Below, one piece after another: positions 38,706-47,378 of a stretch of 64,000 bases of DNA. Below the pieces are notes generated by a model. The model saw only the letters and a list, made by a program, of their open reading frames with translations. It did no database searches and was not told the DNA's origin. Within the stretch, counting starts at the first letter, position 1; every line of letters starts with the position of its first letter. The translations under genes and the position numbers were made by a program. Location: assembly GCA_013348845.1 (NCBI GenBank), contig CP054675.1, positions 248,001 to 312,000 of the forward strand, given 5' to 3'. Origin of the DNA: Candidatus Tepidiaquacella proteinivora (GTDB lineage: Bacteria > Bacteroidota > Ignavibacteria > Tepidaquicellales > Tepidaquicellaceae).

Positions 38706-39625
38706 TATTCTTTTATTAATTTCTCCTTAAGTTTCATTATTTCTTCAGCTTTTTCTTCTTCACCTAATGCCTGATAAGAAGAATATAAATATTCATATAA
38801 ATCTTTGAGCAATTTTTCATCTTTACTATTTAATAATCTCTCAAAATATACATTGGCTTCTTTTAGATATGGTTTATAATCTTTATCTTCTTTAGAAACG
38901 ATTAACGCTTCCTGATAATAGTTAATACCAATATTCAATATACTCGCTTCATAATATTGATTATCTGTTGGTAATGCTTTTAATTCCATTACTTCTTTAA
39001 GAGCATTAACTGATTCTTCGAATTTCTCATCAAGTCTTAACTTTAAGCCTTTTTTATAAATAGTCTTAGCTAAGTTAACAGCATCGTCTTTAGAATTTGT
39101 TTTTCCGTATGGAATTCGATAAAACTCAATCGCTTTATCATAATTTTCTAAATAATAATAAGCATCTCCTGCGACCCTGTAACTTTCAAGGCTATCTGGA
39201 ATTATTGCAATCGCTGCAAGGGCGTAATCTAAAGAAATAATTAGATTATTTGCAGTAGTCGCTGAATCTTTTCCAACAGCAGAGTTAAAATATTTTATAC
39301 ATTCATTAAATTTTAGTTTCCAGTATTCAAGTCTTTCATCTTCATACTGTTTGGAAACTTTCATAGCAGTTTCAAAAGATTTTCTTGCTTCATCATATTT
39401 CTTCAATTCAGTTTGACTAACAGCCAACATATACCAACCTTCGGCATCATTTTTATCAATTTCTAATCCTTTTTTAAGATTAATTTCTGCCTTTTCAAAA
39501 TCGCGTTGCTGAAACGCAAGTTTTCCGGTGGTTAATTCTGCTGATGCGCAACTCCATAGGATAATACCCATTAGTAATAATGCAACACCCGAAAACAAAA
39601 AAAGAATCTTAGTTGAATTTTTCAT
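38705..39625 (-). CDS. TPR-repeat lipoprotein
   Basis: Lipoprotein of 306 residues from the ATG at 39625 (an in-frame TTG at 39637 is a weaker start). GGAG lies six bases before that ATG. Lipobox 'ILWSC' with Cys26, then about six tetratricopeptide repeats, the clearest 'EKAEINLKKGLEIDKNDAEG' and 'YDEARKSFETAMKVSKQYED', and a Lys/Glu-rich end. Such proteins scaffold complexes at the periplasmic face. First gene of the minus-strand operon with sppA and HU; partner unknown. Confidence 0.83.
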   Translation of the reverse strand: MKNSTKILFLFSGVALLLMGIILWSCASAELTTGKLAFQQRDFEKAEINLKKGLEIDKNDAEGWYMLAVSQTELKKYDEARKSFETAMKVSKQYEDERLEYWKLKFNECIKYFNSAVGKDSATTANNLIISLDYALAAIAIIPDSLESYRVAGDAYYYLENYDKAIEFYRIPYGKTNSKDDAVNLAKTIYKKGLKLRLDEKFEESVNALKEVMELKALPTDNQYYEASILNIGINYYQEALIVSKEDKDYKPYLKEANVYFERLLNSKDEKLLKDLYEYLYSSYQALGEEEKAEEIMKLKEKLIKE

Positions 39626-39945
39626 TTTTGACTCCAAATGTTTGTTAAAAAATATTCATAAATATAAATAAAATAATATATTTATGCAATTAAGGAATGA
39701 ATTGTTAAAATATTCCATCTAATTTTTTACGTTCAATTTTTAAGAGAGTATTGAAATTATTTTCATTGATAACTATTGATGATATAAATAAAATTATTTT
39801 TTACAATAGCGTTTTCTCAAATAGGAGTGATTTCTTTTGATTGATTAAATTAACAGATAAAATTCTGTATAAATATATAATCTCTCCTGATTTAATGAAT
39901 TTCAATTTAAATTTATTTTTAAATTTAACTTAGTTAGATTGTAAT
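39626..39945. other. Intergenic region between two divergent operons
   Basis: About 320 bases, strongly AT-rich, between the TPR-lipoprotein operon (leftward) and the PASTA operon (rightward). No open frame of note, tRNA or hairpin with a GC stem was seen. It should hold promoters for both operons. A TTAGATTG box lies about 5 bases before the PASTA start; no TTG partner is clear. Confidence 0.5.
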
Positions 39946-40902
39946 ATGATTAAAAAAATGTTATTAATATTTGCGGTAATCTTTATTTTGGTTTTAGTCT
40001 TGAACTATGTTGCAATGCCGCTATATGTTAAACATTCAAGTTTAAATAGGGTACCTGATGTTGTGGGTTTGCATTTTAATGAAGCGAAGAAAATTCTTGA
40101 AGATGCTGGCTTAAGTGTTAAACAGGGTGATATAAGATATGATAGCACAACACCAGTGGGGGTAATTCTTGAACAGAATCCCCCAGCAGGGCAAATGGTA
40201 AAGAGTGGAAGAAGAATTTATCTTGTTGTATGTGGTGGTGAGCAGTTGGTCGAAGTACCAAGATTATCAGGGAGAACCATAAGGGATGCAAAATTCACAT
40301 TAGACCAAAGGAATTTACAAATAGGTGAAATAATTAAGAAATTCTCAAATCAATATCCGGAAGATGTAGTTATTTCTCAGGTAGTTCAACCAGGGAGCAA
40401 AGTTAAAAGAATGACCAAAATAGATGTAATAGTTAGTAATGGTCCACAGGTGGGAAACATTTTAATTCCTGATTTAATAGGAAAAACTCTTGAAGAAGCA
40501 AAAAAAATCCTGACAGAGAAAAAGCTGAAAGTCGGAAGAATTACTTATCAATATAGTGATTTACCGGCAGGGCAGATTTTAGATCAATATCCTAAAAAGG
40601 ATAAATCAGCTACAGAGAATACATCAGTAGATTTATTTGTTGCCAAGAAAAAAGTTATAAAACCCAAAGAAGAAATTGAAGATGTGCCATCTGATGAAAA
40701 AGTTGAAAAAGAGATTCCCAAGAAGAAAGAAGGTGTGATTGAAGGTAAAACAAAAGAAGAGACTCCAAAACAGAAGCAGGATGTCCCCAAAACAGACACA
40801 AAAGAAAAGAAAGATGTTCTCCCCAAGGAAAAGCCGAAAATAGGGACTGATAAACAAAAACCAAAAGAGAATACAGATAAAGATAAACAAAAACAAAAAT
40901 AA
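39946..40902 (+). CDS. Membrane-anchored triple PASTA-domain protein with charged tail
   Basis: A 318-residue protein: cytoplasmic start, one membrane helix (about 4-24, 'LLIFAVIFILVLVLNYVAM'), three extracytoplasmic PASTA domains at about 35-101 ('VPDVVGLHFNEAKKILEDAG'), 106-172 ('VPRLSGRTIRDAKFTLDQR') and 176-238 ('IPDLIGKTLEEAKKILTEKK'), then about 80 Lys/Glu/Pro-rich, low-complexity residues ending 'DKDKQKQK'. PASTA domains bind peptidoglycan or muropeptides in Ser/Thr kinases and penicillin-binding proteins; here neither a kinase nor a transpeptidase domain is attached. It starts a long plus-strand run that also holds a PP2C phosphatase. Role (cell-wall sensing) is an inference. Confidence 0.9.
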   Translation: MIKKMLLIFAVIFILVLVLNYVAMPLYVKHSSLNRVPDVVGLHFNEAKKILEDAGLSVKQGDIRYDSTTPVGVILEQNPPAGQMVKSGRRIYLVVCGGEQLVEVPRLSGRTIRDAKFTLDQRNLQIGEIIKKFSNQYPEDVVISQVVQPGSKVKRMTKIDVIVSNGPQVGNILIPDLIGKTLEEAKKILTEKKLKVGRITYQYSDLPAGQILDQYPKKDKSATENTSVDLFVAKKKVIKPKEEIEDVPSDEKVEKEIPKKKEGVIEGKTKEETPKQKQDVPKTDTKEKKDVLPKEKPKIGTDKQKPKENTDKDKQKQK

Positions 40903-40914
40903 AATATTTTATTT

Positions 40915-41574
40915 ATGAAAGGATTATATACTTCAGTACTGTCTGCTGATTTTTCAAAATTAGAATCAGAGATTAAATTAGTTGAGAGCGCTGGTGTAAA
41001 TGGGATACATTGTGACATTATGGATGGTCATTTTGTACCGAATATATCTTATGGTGCAATGGTAGTATCTGCTATAAATAAAATTACAGATTTACCACTT
41101 GATGTCCATTTAATGATAGATAATTGTGATTTGTTTATAAAAGATTTTGTAAATGCCGGAGCAGACTATATTTCAGTACATATTGAAAATAATATTCATC
41201 TCCATAGAACAGTTAGTTTAATAAAAAGCTATAATATAAAAGCAGGGGTAGCGATAAATCCTTCAACACCAATAACACATTTGATAGAGATATTACCGTT
41301 TTTGGATTTTGTATTAATTATGAGTGTTAACCCGGGTTTTGGCGGACAAAAATTTATTAGTACCACATTGGAAAAAATTAAATGCATCAGGAAACTAATT
41401 AAGCAAAACAAATACAATTGTCATATTGAGGTAGATGGTGGTATTGATGCAAGTAATATAAAGACAGTCAGAAAGGCAGGTGCAGATATGTTCGTTGCGG
41501 GTGCTTCCATATACAGGGCTGAAGATAAAATTAAAGCAACAGAATTAATACTAAAAGAAATTAATTCAAAATGA
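40915..41574 (+). CDS. rpe: Ribulose-phosphate 3-epimerase
   Basis: Pentose phosphate enzyme interconverting ribulose-5-phosphate and xylulose-5-phosphate. A TIM barrel of 219 residues with 'LSADFSKLE', metal-binding 'HCDIMDGHFVPNIS', 'DVHLMI', 'MSVNPGFGGQKFI' and phosphate-binding 'VDGGIDASNI', all as expected. It begins 12 bases after the PASTA gene and overlaps nnr by four bases. Firm. Confidence 0.96.
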   Translation: MKGLYTSVLSADFSKLESEIKLVESAGVNGIHCDIMDGHFVPNISYGAMVVSAINKITDLPLDVHLMIDNCDLFIKDFVNAGADYISVHIENNIHLHRTVSLIKSYNIKAGVAINPSTPITHLIEILPFLDFVLIMSVNPGFGGQKFISTTLEKIKCIRKLIKQNKYNCHIEVDGGIDASNIKTVRKAGADMFVAGASIYRAEDKIKATELILKEINSK

Positions 41575-43139
41575 AGAATGTTTTTTTCAATAAAGATATT
41601 CTTGAAGCTGAAAAATCAATAATAAAAGAACTTAATATCCCATCTATTTTATTAATGGAGAATGCAGGGAAAAACTCTGCAGATATAATATTAAAAGTTA
41701 TTAAAGAATCGGGCATTGATAATATTGTTGTTTTATCAGGAAAAGGTAATAATGCTGGTGATGCTTTCGTGATTGCAAGACATCTGGTAGAAAAAAAAAT
41801 AAAAATCAGTATCATTTCTTTATATCCTTTTTCAGAACTTACTAGCGATGCTGAAATTAATTATACTGTTTTAAAGAATTTAAATTCTGATTGTATTCGT
41901 TTTTATGAAGTCGAAACTCTTAAGAATTTTAAAAAAACTATCCTGGCAAAAGATTTAGGAAAGAGTTTCATATTACTTGATGCTGTATTTGGGATCGGTT
42001 TCAAAGGAGAACTTGAGGGTAGAATAAAAGATATTTTTAATTATATTAACTTATTGCAGAATATAAAAATTATAGCAATAGATACAGTAAGCGGGCTTAA
42101 GAATCATTATGAAGGCAATGATTTACTCAAGGCCGATTTAACTATTACAATGTCTCAGAAAAAATTTTATACACTTTTCAATAAAGGTAAAGAGTTAAGC
42201 GGAAAAATAATTTGTGTCCCGATTGGAATTCCTGAAGAATGTTTTAAACCATATAATAAAAATAATATTTACGAAATAGAAGAAAAGGACTTACTTGGAA
42301 TTATTCCGAAAAGAAATATTAATTCTCATAAATATAATAACGGTAAAGTATTTATTTTAGGAGGTTCACCAGGTTTTACTGGTGCCGTTTATTTAAGTTC
42401 TCTGGCTGCTTTAAGAATGGGGAGCGGCGCTGTTGTTCTTGGAGTACCTGATTCTATACATGATATAATGGAAATAAAAACAACTGAAGTAATAACTGTT
42501 CCATTTAATTCAAATTTAGATAAAAGTTTATCTTTAAATTCATATAATGATATATTAAAAAGAGTTGAATGGAGTGATGTTACACTAATTGGTCCGGGTA
42601 TTGGAAGACATCCGGAAACTATGGAATTGGTTAGGAAGTTGATTTCAACTGTAGATGCAAATTATGTTATTGATGCTGATGGAATTTTTGCTTTTAAAGA
42701 TAATCTGGAAATATTGAAGAGAAGAAAGAACAAAATTATACTTACTCCACATTATGGGGAGTTTTCGCTCTTAACAGGTTATTCAAATAAAAAGATTACA
42801 GAGAATTTTTATCTGCTGTCTAAAGAATTTGCGAAAGTATATAATGTAATTCTCGTTTTGAAAAATGCTCCATCAGTTATCACAGATGGAGAATATTTCT
42901 ATATAAATTCTACCGGAAGAGAAAACCTTGCTACGATTGGCAGTGGGGACGTTCTTTCTGGTATTATAGCATCTGCTTACTCGTTATGTAAAAATCCAAT
43001 CAATTCAGTATTGATTGGATGTTATATACATGGCAGATGTGGAGATATACTTTTTGATAAATTTGGTTGCAGTTCGACTATTGCAGGTGATTTGCTATCG
43101 CAAATAAATCAAGTTAAAATGGAGTTGAATATTGTTTAA
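41571..43139 (+). CDS. nnr: Bifunctional NAD(P)H-hydrate epimerase/dehydratase
   Basis: Repairs hydrated NADH and NADPH. A 522-residue fusion: N-terminal YjeF epimerase domain (about 1-215, 'LMENAGKNSADIIL' and 'GKGNNAGDAFVIARHL') and C-terminal ADP-dependent dehydratase of the ribokinase-like fold (about 230-520, 'GGSPGFTGAVYLSSLAALRM', 'LTPHYGEFSLLTG' and 'TIGSGDVLSGIIA'). The ATG overlaps the rpe stop; the next start lies inside its last codons. Firm; both active-site regions look intact. Confidence 0.94.
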   Translation: MKNVFFNKDILEAEKSIIKELNIPSILLMENAGKNSADIILKVIKESGIDNIVVLSGKGNNAGDAFVIARHLVEKKIKISIISLYPFSELTSDAEINYTVLKNLNSDCIRFYEVETLKNFKKTILAKDLGKSFILLDAVFGIGFKGELEGRIKDIFNYINLLQNIKIIAIDTVSGLKNHYEGNDLLKADLTITMSQKKFYTLFNKGKELSGKIICVPIGIPEECFKPYNKNNIYEIEEKDLLGIIPKRNINSHKYNNGKVFILGGSPGFTGAVYLSSLAALRMGSGAVVLGVPDSIHDIMEIKTTEVITVPFNSNLDKSLSLNSYNDILKRVEWSDVTLIGPGIGRHPETMELVRKLISTVDANYVIDADGIFAFKDNLEILKRRKNKIILTPHYGEFSLLTGYSNKKITENFYLLSKEFAKVYNVILVLKNAPSVITDGEYFYINSTGRENLATIGSGDVLSGIIASAYSLCKNPINSVLIGCYIHGRCGDILFDKFGCSSTIAGDLLSQINQVKMELNIV

Positions 43140-43524
43140 AGAGTTCTTCAAATACCATTTCCCTGTTATAGCATATTTAATAATAATATTTATATTTTCT
43201 TCAATACCGGGTGATGACTTACCGGATTTATCTTATACAATATCCGATAAAATTATTCACGCTTTAATCTACTTTTTTGCTTTTTTACTTTTCTATATAT
43301 CACTTTCACATACAAGAAGAGATTCATTTTTTCATAAGAATTCTATATTATTTTCAATTATATTTGCAACTATATATGCTTTGAGCGATGAATTCCATCA
43401 ATCGTTTGTTCCCAATAGGGATGCAGATATATTTGATTTTCTTGCTGATTTTGCAGGTGTTTTAGCCGGATTTATTTTTATAATAATTTTAGATAAAATT
43501 AAATTTAGGAAAATAATTTTATAA
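43132..43524 (+). CDS. VanZ-like family membrane protein
   Basis: A 130-residue protein with about four membrane helices and the VanZ-like pattern: 'IFSSIPGDDLP' after helix 1, 'DKIIHALIYFFAFLLFY' and 'YALSDEFHQSFVPNRDADIFD' with the conserved D-x-x-H and DE-x-H-Q segments. VanZ in enterococci raises teicoplanin resistance; bacterial VanZ-like proteins outside that operon have no agreed role. The start is TTG, overlapping nnr by eight bases; no ATG is available near it. Confidence 0.82.
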   Translation: MFKEFFKYHFPVIAYLIIIFIFSSIPGDDLPDLSYTISDKIIHALIYFFAFLLFYISLSHTRRDSFFHKNSILFSIIFATIYALSDEFHQSFVPNRDADIFDFLADFAGVLAGFIFIIILDKIKFRKIIL

Positions 43525-43529
43525 TTTTT

Positions 43530-44957
43530 ATGATTAAGTCACAGGATTTGTTAAATATATTGCCTACAATGATATTAGCTGGTATGGCAATAATATTATT
43601 GTTTATCGGAGTAATATATAAAAAAAGCCATAGGTTAGTTATATTGCTTTCTATATTAACTGTTCTTTCTGCAATTTACTTTTTATATAAGAATCTTGGC
43701 AAAGATTTATATGTATTTGGAGATTTTGTCGCAATAAATACTAATAATACCATTTTTTCAGTTATTACTCTCATTGCTGTTTTGTTTAGTATAATGGCTT
43801 CATACTATTATTTAATTAAACAAAGGATAAATTATCCGGAATTTTATCCACTTATTTTATTTGCTACTGTCGGTATGCTTGTGATGATACAGGCTAATGA
43901 TTTAATAACTGTTTTCATTGGTTTGGAATTTATGTCAATTTGTTTCTATATACTGACAGGTTTTTTCAGAAAAAAAATTATTTCTAATGAAAGTGCATTG
44001 AAATATTTCTTCTTTGGTGCTTTTATGACCGGTTTTCTATTATTTGGTATTGCTTTAATTTTCGGAAGTGTTGGTTCTACTAAATATCAGATTATTTTCT
44101 CAGATTTATCGGTTATCAAACAACCTATATTTATCATCGGTTCTGTTCTTTTCTTTACAGGGTTCTTTTTCAAAATAGGTCTTTTCCCTTTTCATTTCTG
44201 GGTACCTGATGTCTATGAAGGAGCGCCAACAACTGTTACAGGTCTTATGTCAACTTCCGGTAAAATTGCTGCGGTAGGGACTCTTTTATCTTTTGTTATT
44301 AGATTAAATGTTGATACTTATCAGGGTTTGTTTAGTATTATTGCTGTTTTAACAATTCTTGTCGGAAATGTTCTTGCATTAACTCAATCCAATATTAAAA
44401 GACTTCTTGCGTACTCTTCGATAGGAAGCGCTGGATATATATTCGTTGCTGTTTGTGCTAATACAGATTTAGCATACAAAGGAATTGCATTTTATCTATT
44501 ATCCTATGTATTTATGCAATTAGGTGCATTTATAATTGTTTCAATTATAGAGAAATCATCAACAGAGTCTGGTCAATACATTAATGTAAATATTGAGGAT
44601 TATAAAGGTCTATCGAAAACAAATCCATATTTAGCAACCATACTGACAATATTTATGGTTTCTTTAGCAGGTATTCCACCTTTAGCCGGATTCTGGGGTA
44701 AGTATTATATCTTTTATGCTGCGATTAAAGAAAATCTTATTACTATATCTGTCATTGCTATTGTGTTCAGTGTAATTTCAATTTATTATTATTTAAAAGT
44801 TGTTGTTTATATGTGGTTTTATGAGAGTAAAAGTAGTGAAGTATATCATATCGATACTTATTCATCACTTGCAATTTTTATTGGTGCAGCATTAACTTTT
44901 ATTATCGGCGTTTATCCTGAAATATTTTTCTCATTTTTTAAAACTATTTTAAAATAA
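43530..44957 (+). CDS. nuoN: NADH-quinone oxidoreductase subunit N
   Basis: Antiporter-like membrane subunit of respiratory complex I, part of the proton-pumping arm. The 475-residue protein has about 14 helices. Conserved segments: 'GLEFMSICFYILTGF', 'ALKYFFFGAFMTGFLLFG', 'FPFHFWVPDVYEGAPTTVTG' and 'LAYSSIGSAGYIFVAV', plus 'LAGIPPLAGFWGKYYIF', all NuoN hallmarks. No other nuo gene is in this window, so it stands apart from its complex, inside a run of unrelated genes. Distinguished from NuoL/NuoM by length and motifs. Confidence 0.92.
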   Translation: MIKSQDLLNILPTMILAGMAIILLFIGVIYKKSHRLVILLSILTVLSAIYFLYKNLGKDLYVFGDFVAINTNNTIFSVITLIAVLFSIMASYYYLIKQRINYPEFYPLILFATVGMLVMIQANDLITVFIGLEFMSICFYILTGFFRKKIISNESALKYFFFGAFMTGFLLFGIALIFGSVGSTKYQIIFSDLSVIKQPIFIIGSVLFFTGFFFKIGLFPFHFWVPDVYEGAPTTVTGLMSTSGKIAAVGTLLSFVIRLNVDTYQGLFSIIAVLTILVGNVLALTQSNIKRLLAYSSIGSAGYIFVAVCANTDLAYKGIAFYLLSYVFMQLGAFIIVSIIEKSSTESGQYINVNIEDYKGLSKTNPYLATILTIFMVSLAGIPPLAGFWGKYYIFYAAIKENLITISVIAIVFSVISIYYYLKVVVYMWFYESKSSEVYHIDTYSSLAIFIGAALTFIIGVYPEIFFSFFKTILK

Positions 44958-44958
44958 C

Positions 44959-45840
44959 TTGAGAAAATTAGCTCTAAATATTTCTTTATTATTTCTATTG
45001 TTACTTACAGTAGAAAATACTTTTTCATTTGGGTCTATAGATACAAATCTTTTATTGCATAAATCAGTCAGAGGTTTCAAAAATGCAATCTCTATTACGA
45101 CTGATTTCAAAGGAAACATTTATGTGCTTGATTACGAAACTTGTGAAGTAATAAAATACGATGGTAATCTAAATGAACTGAAAAGAATAGGCAAGAAAGG
45201 GTGGAACAATAGTGAATTTTTTAATCCAACCCATATAGATGGTACGAGTGGTGTAAATTTATTTGTCTCTGATAAAATGAATAGCAGGATTCAGGTATTT
45301 GATTTGAATCTTGGTTTTGTAAATGCTATAATGACGGATATAGAATCTATTGAAGAAAGATTTAGAATAAGAAAACCAATATGTTCTATTTTAATTAATT
45401 CGCAGGATTTATATGTGATTGATGGTGATGATCCCAGAGTAGTAATTTTTTCAAATCAAAAAATTCCACTAACTTATTTTGGAAGTTATCAATCCGGACA
45501 AGTCTCTTTGATTAAGCCAAAGAAAATGGTAAAAGATTCTAAAAATATTTTATACATTTTTGATGAGAAAAGGTCGCAGATACTGAAGTTCGATAGTTTT
45601 GGTGGATATATTTCTTCTATAAATTTAGAAGATATTATTTCTTTGTGCATATATAATGATTTTTTATATATATTAACCAAAGACTTTATTTTTATCTACG
45701 ATACTATCAGAGGTTCATTTACTGAAAGATTCGGGTTTGAAATTACAAATAATAATTCTCTAACTGATATTTTGGTAGCTTCTTCTGATAAATTTTTTAT
45801 TCTCGGAAAAGAAATTTTATATTTATTTAAAATAATTTAA
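44959..45840 (+). CDS. Exported NHL-like beta-propeller protein
   Basis: Not identified beyond fold. The 293-residue protein has a signal peptide (about 1-22, 'LLFLLLLTVENTFSFGS') and repeats resembling the NHL or six-bladed propeller type ('KNAISITTDFKGNIYVLDYE', 'VNLFVSDKMNSRIQVFD', 'DSKNILYIFDEKRSQILKFD'). No catalytic or sorting signal was seen. The start is TTG, one base after the nuoN stop. A soluble periplasmic protein is most likely; ligand unknown. Confidence 0.75.
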   Translation: MRKLALNISLLFLLLLTVENTFSFGSIDTNLLLHKSVRGFKNAISITTDFKGNIYVLDYETCEVIKYDGNLNELKRIGKKGWNNSEFFNPTHIDGTSGVNLFVSDKMNSRIQVFDLNLGFVNAIMTDIESIEERFRIRKPICSILINSQDLYVIDGDDPRVVIFSNQKIPLTYFGSYQSGQVSLIKPKKMVKDSKNILYIFDEKRSQILKFDSFGGYISSINLEDIISLCIYNDFLYILTKDFIFIYDTIRGSFTERFGFEITNNNSLTDILVASSDKFFILGKEILYLFKII

Positions 45841-45846
45841 TTTTTT

Positions 45847-46275
45847 ATGAGCAAAGGATTAAACAAGGTAATTTTAATTGGTAGGTTGGGTCAGGATCCT
45901 GAGTTGAAATATACACCGGATGGGATTGCCTATTGCAAATTTTCCTTAGCAACTGATAATGTATATAAAGATAAACAAGGGAATAGGGTTACACAAACAG
46001 AATGGCATTCTATTGTAGCTTGGAGAAAATTAGCCGAATTATGCCATACATATTTAAAGAAGGGTAGTCTTATTTATTGTGAAGGGATACTTAGATATAA
46101 TGTTTATGAAAGAGACAATGTGAAATTTAAGTCAGCTTTTGTTACTATAAATGATTTCGGAATGCTTGAACCCAAAAAAGCTGAAGTTGAAGATAAGAAT
46201 GAGGTGATTCAGAATGGAAATGAAGATTTTGGTGATACAATTTCTCAGGTATCAGATAATGAACCACCATTTTAA
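45847..46275 (+). CDS. ssb: Single-stranded DNA-binding protein
   Basis: OB-fold protein (142 residues) coating single-stranded DNA in replication and repair. The OB domain covers about 1-110 ('LNKVILIGRLGQDPELKY', 'FSLATDNVYKD' and 'TEWHSIVAWRKLAELC'); a short linker leads to the acidic tip 'DNEPPF', a variant of the DDDIPF that recruits partner proteins. Seven bases separate it from the propeller gene. Confidence 0.96.
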   Translation: MSKGLNKVILIGRLGQDPELKYTPDGIAYCKFSLATDNVYKDKQGNRVTQTEWHSIVAWRKLAELCHTYLKKGSLIYCEGILRYNVYERDNVKFKSAFVTINDFGMLEPKKAEVEDKNEVIQNGNEDFGDTISQVSDNEPPF

Positions 46276-46293
46276 TAAAATAAAAATTTTGCT

Positions 46294-46875
46294 TTGACTT
46301 TCCCTAATCAATTGTCGATAGTTAGAATTATTTTATCCCCGGTATTTCTATTTTTAGCACTTTCTGACGATGTTATTTTATTCAGACTTTCTTTTATTGT
46401 TTATTTAATAGCAACAATTACAGATTGGTATGATGGATGGTATGCGAGAAAGTATAAAACAATTACAAGAATGGGGATTTTTTTAGACCCATTTGCTGAT
46501 AAAGTTTTAACTACATTTGCATTTATTTTCTTCTATATTAATAGAATTATGCCACTATGGATGCTGATTATTATTGCTGCAAGGGATTTAATTGTTACTT
46601 TGCTTCGCTCTTATGATGAATTTAGAGGAATTACGTTAAAAACATCTTATATTGCAAAAGTAAAAACTTTTATTCAGATGACATATATTTTTGTAATTCT
46701 TGTATTAATGAATTTTGAAAAGATTATTCAGGATAATTCAGTTTCTAAAGTGATTAATTACTTTTTGTATGAGTCTGATATTAATTTTTTATTACTTTTA
46801 TTAATAACTATTTTAACAATATATAGTGGGTTAGAATATTTCTTTGTAAAAACAAGAAAAGTTGAGAATAATTAA
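46294..46875 (+). CDS. pgsA: CDP-diacylglycerol--glycerol-3-phosphate 3-phosphatidyltransferase
   Basis: Inner-membrane enzyme making phosphatidylglycerol phosphate. The CDP-alcohol phosphotransferase signature is complete: D-x2-DG-x2-AR-x8-G-x3-D-x3-D in 'DWYDGWYARKYK' through 'GIFLDPFADK'. About six helices in 193 residues. The start is TTG at 46294: no ATG lies before 'FPNQLSIVRIILSP', the conserved N-terminus. It overlaps pgpA, the next enzyme of the pathway, by 14 bases. Confidence 0.93.
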   Translation: MTFPNQLSIVRIILSPVFLFLALSDDVILFRLSFIVYLIATITDWYDGWYARKYKTITRMGIFLDPFADKVLTTFAFIFFYINRIMPLWMLIIIAARDLIVTLLRSYDEFRGITLKTSYIAKVKTFIQMTYIFVILVLMNFEKIIQDNSVSKVINYFLYESDINFLLLLLITILTIYSGLEYFFVKTRKVENN

Positions 46876-47377
46876 GAAAAAAGAAATAATTGACAATAAT
46901 ATAAGAGTTAATTTTTTTGCTCTGATATTTAATAGTTTCTTTTTTATCGGGTTTATTCCTGTCGCAAGTGGTACTTTCGCAAGCGCTTTTTCATTATTAC
47001 CTTTTTTAATTAAACCTTTCAATGACATTTTCGTTCTTATTCTTTTTATAGTAATTTTTTTCATTATTTCTCTATTTACAGGAAAATCTCTTATTGAAAA
47101 ATATGGGAAAGACCCATCAATTTTTGTAATGGATGAAGTAATTGGTATGTGGTTAACTATGTTTGTAATAAGAATTTTTTTCTCAGATATATTATTAACT
47201 GATTTTGTCATAGGATTTTTGAGTTTCAGATTTTTTGATATAGTTAAAATTCAACCATCAATATATTTTGATAAATTAAACAATTCATTTGGAATTTTAA
47301 TGGATGATGTTATTTCCGGAATTTATGCTGGTTTTGCATCTTCACTTTTAATTTATCTAATTAAACCAATATTATAA
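46862..47377 (+). CDS. pgpA: Phosphatidylglycerophosphatase A
   Basis: Dephosphorylates phosphatidylglycerol phosphate to phosphatidylglycerol. The 171-residue PgpA-type membrane protein shows 'GFIPVASGTFASAFSLLPF' and 'DPSIFVMDEVIGMWLTMF', whose acidic pair 'DEV' is conserved, and 'FLSFRFFDIVKIQPS'. Start is TTG; no ATG is available in the first 30 codons. Coupled to pgsA, so two consecutive steps are made together. Confidence 0.9.
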   Translation: MRIIKKKEIIDNNIRVNFFALIFNSFFFIGFIPVASGTFASAFSLLPFLIKPFNDIFVLILFIVIFFIISLFTGKSLIEKYGKDPSIFVMDEVIGMWLTMFVIRIFFSDILLTDFVIGFLSFRFFDIVKIQPSIYFDKLNNSFGILMDDVISGIYAGFASSLLIYLIKPIL

Positions 47378-47378
47378 T

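Noticed and set aside
40584-41018. Long minus-strand open frames opposite the PASTA gene tail
   Set aside because: They arise because AAA/GAA-rich codons read as Phe/Ser-rich on the other strand; no family resemblance and no start signal.
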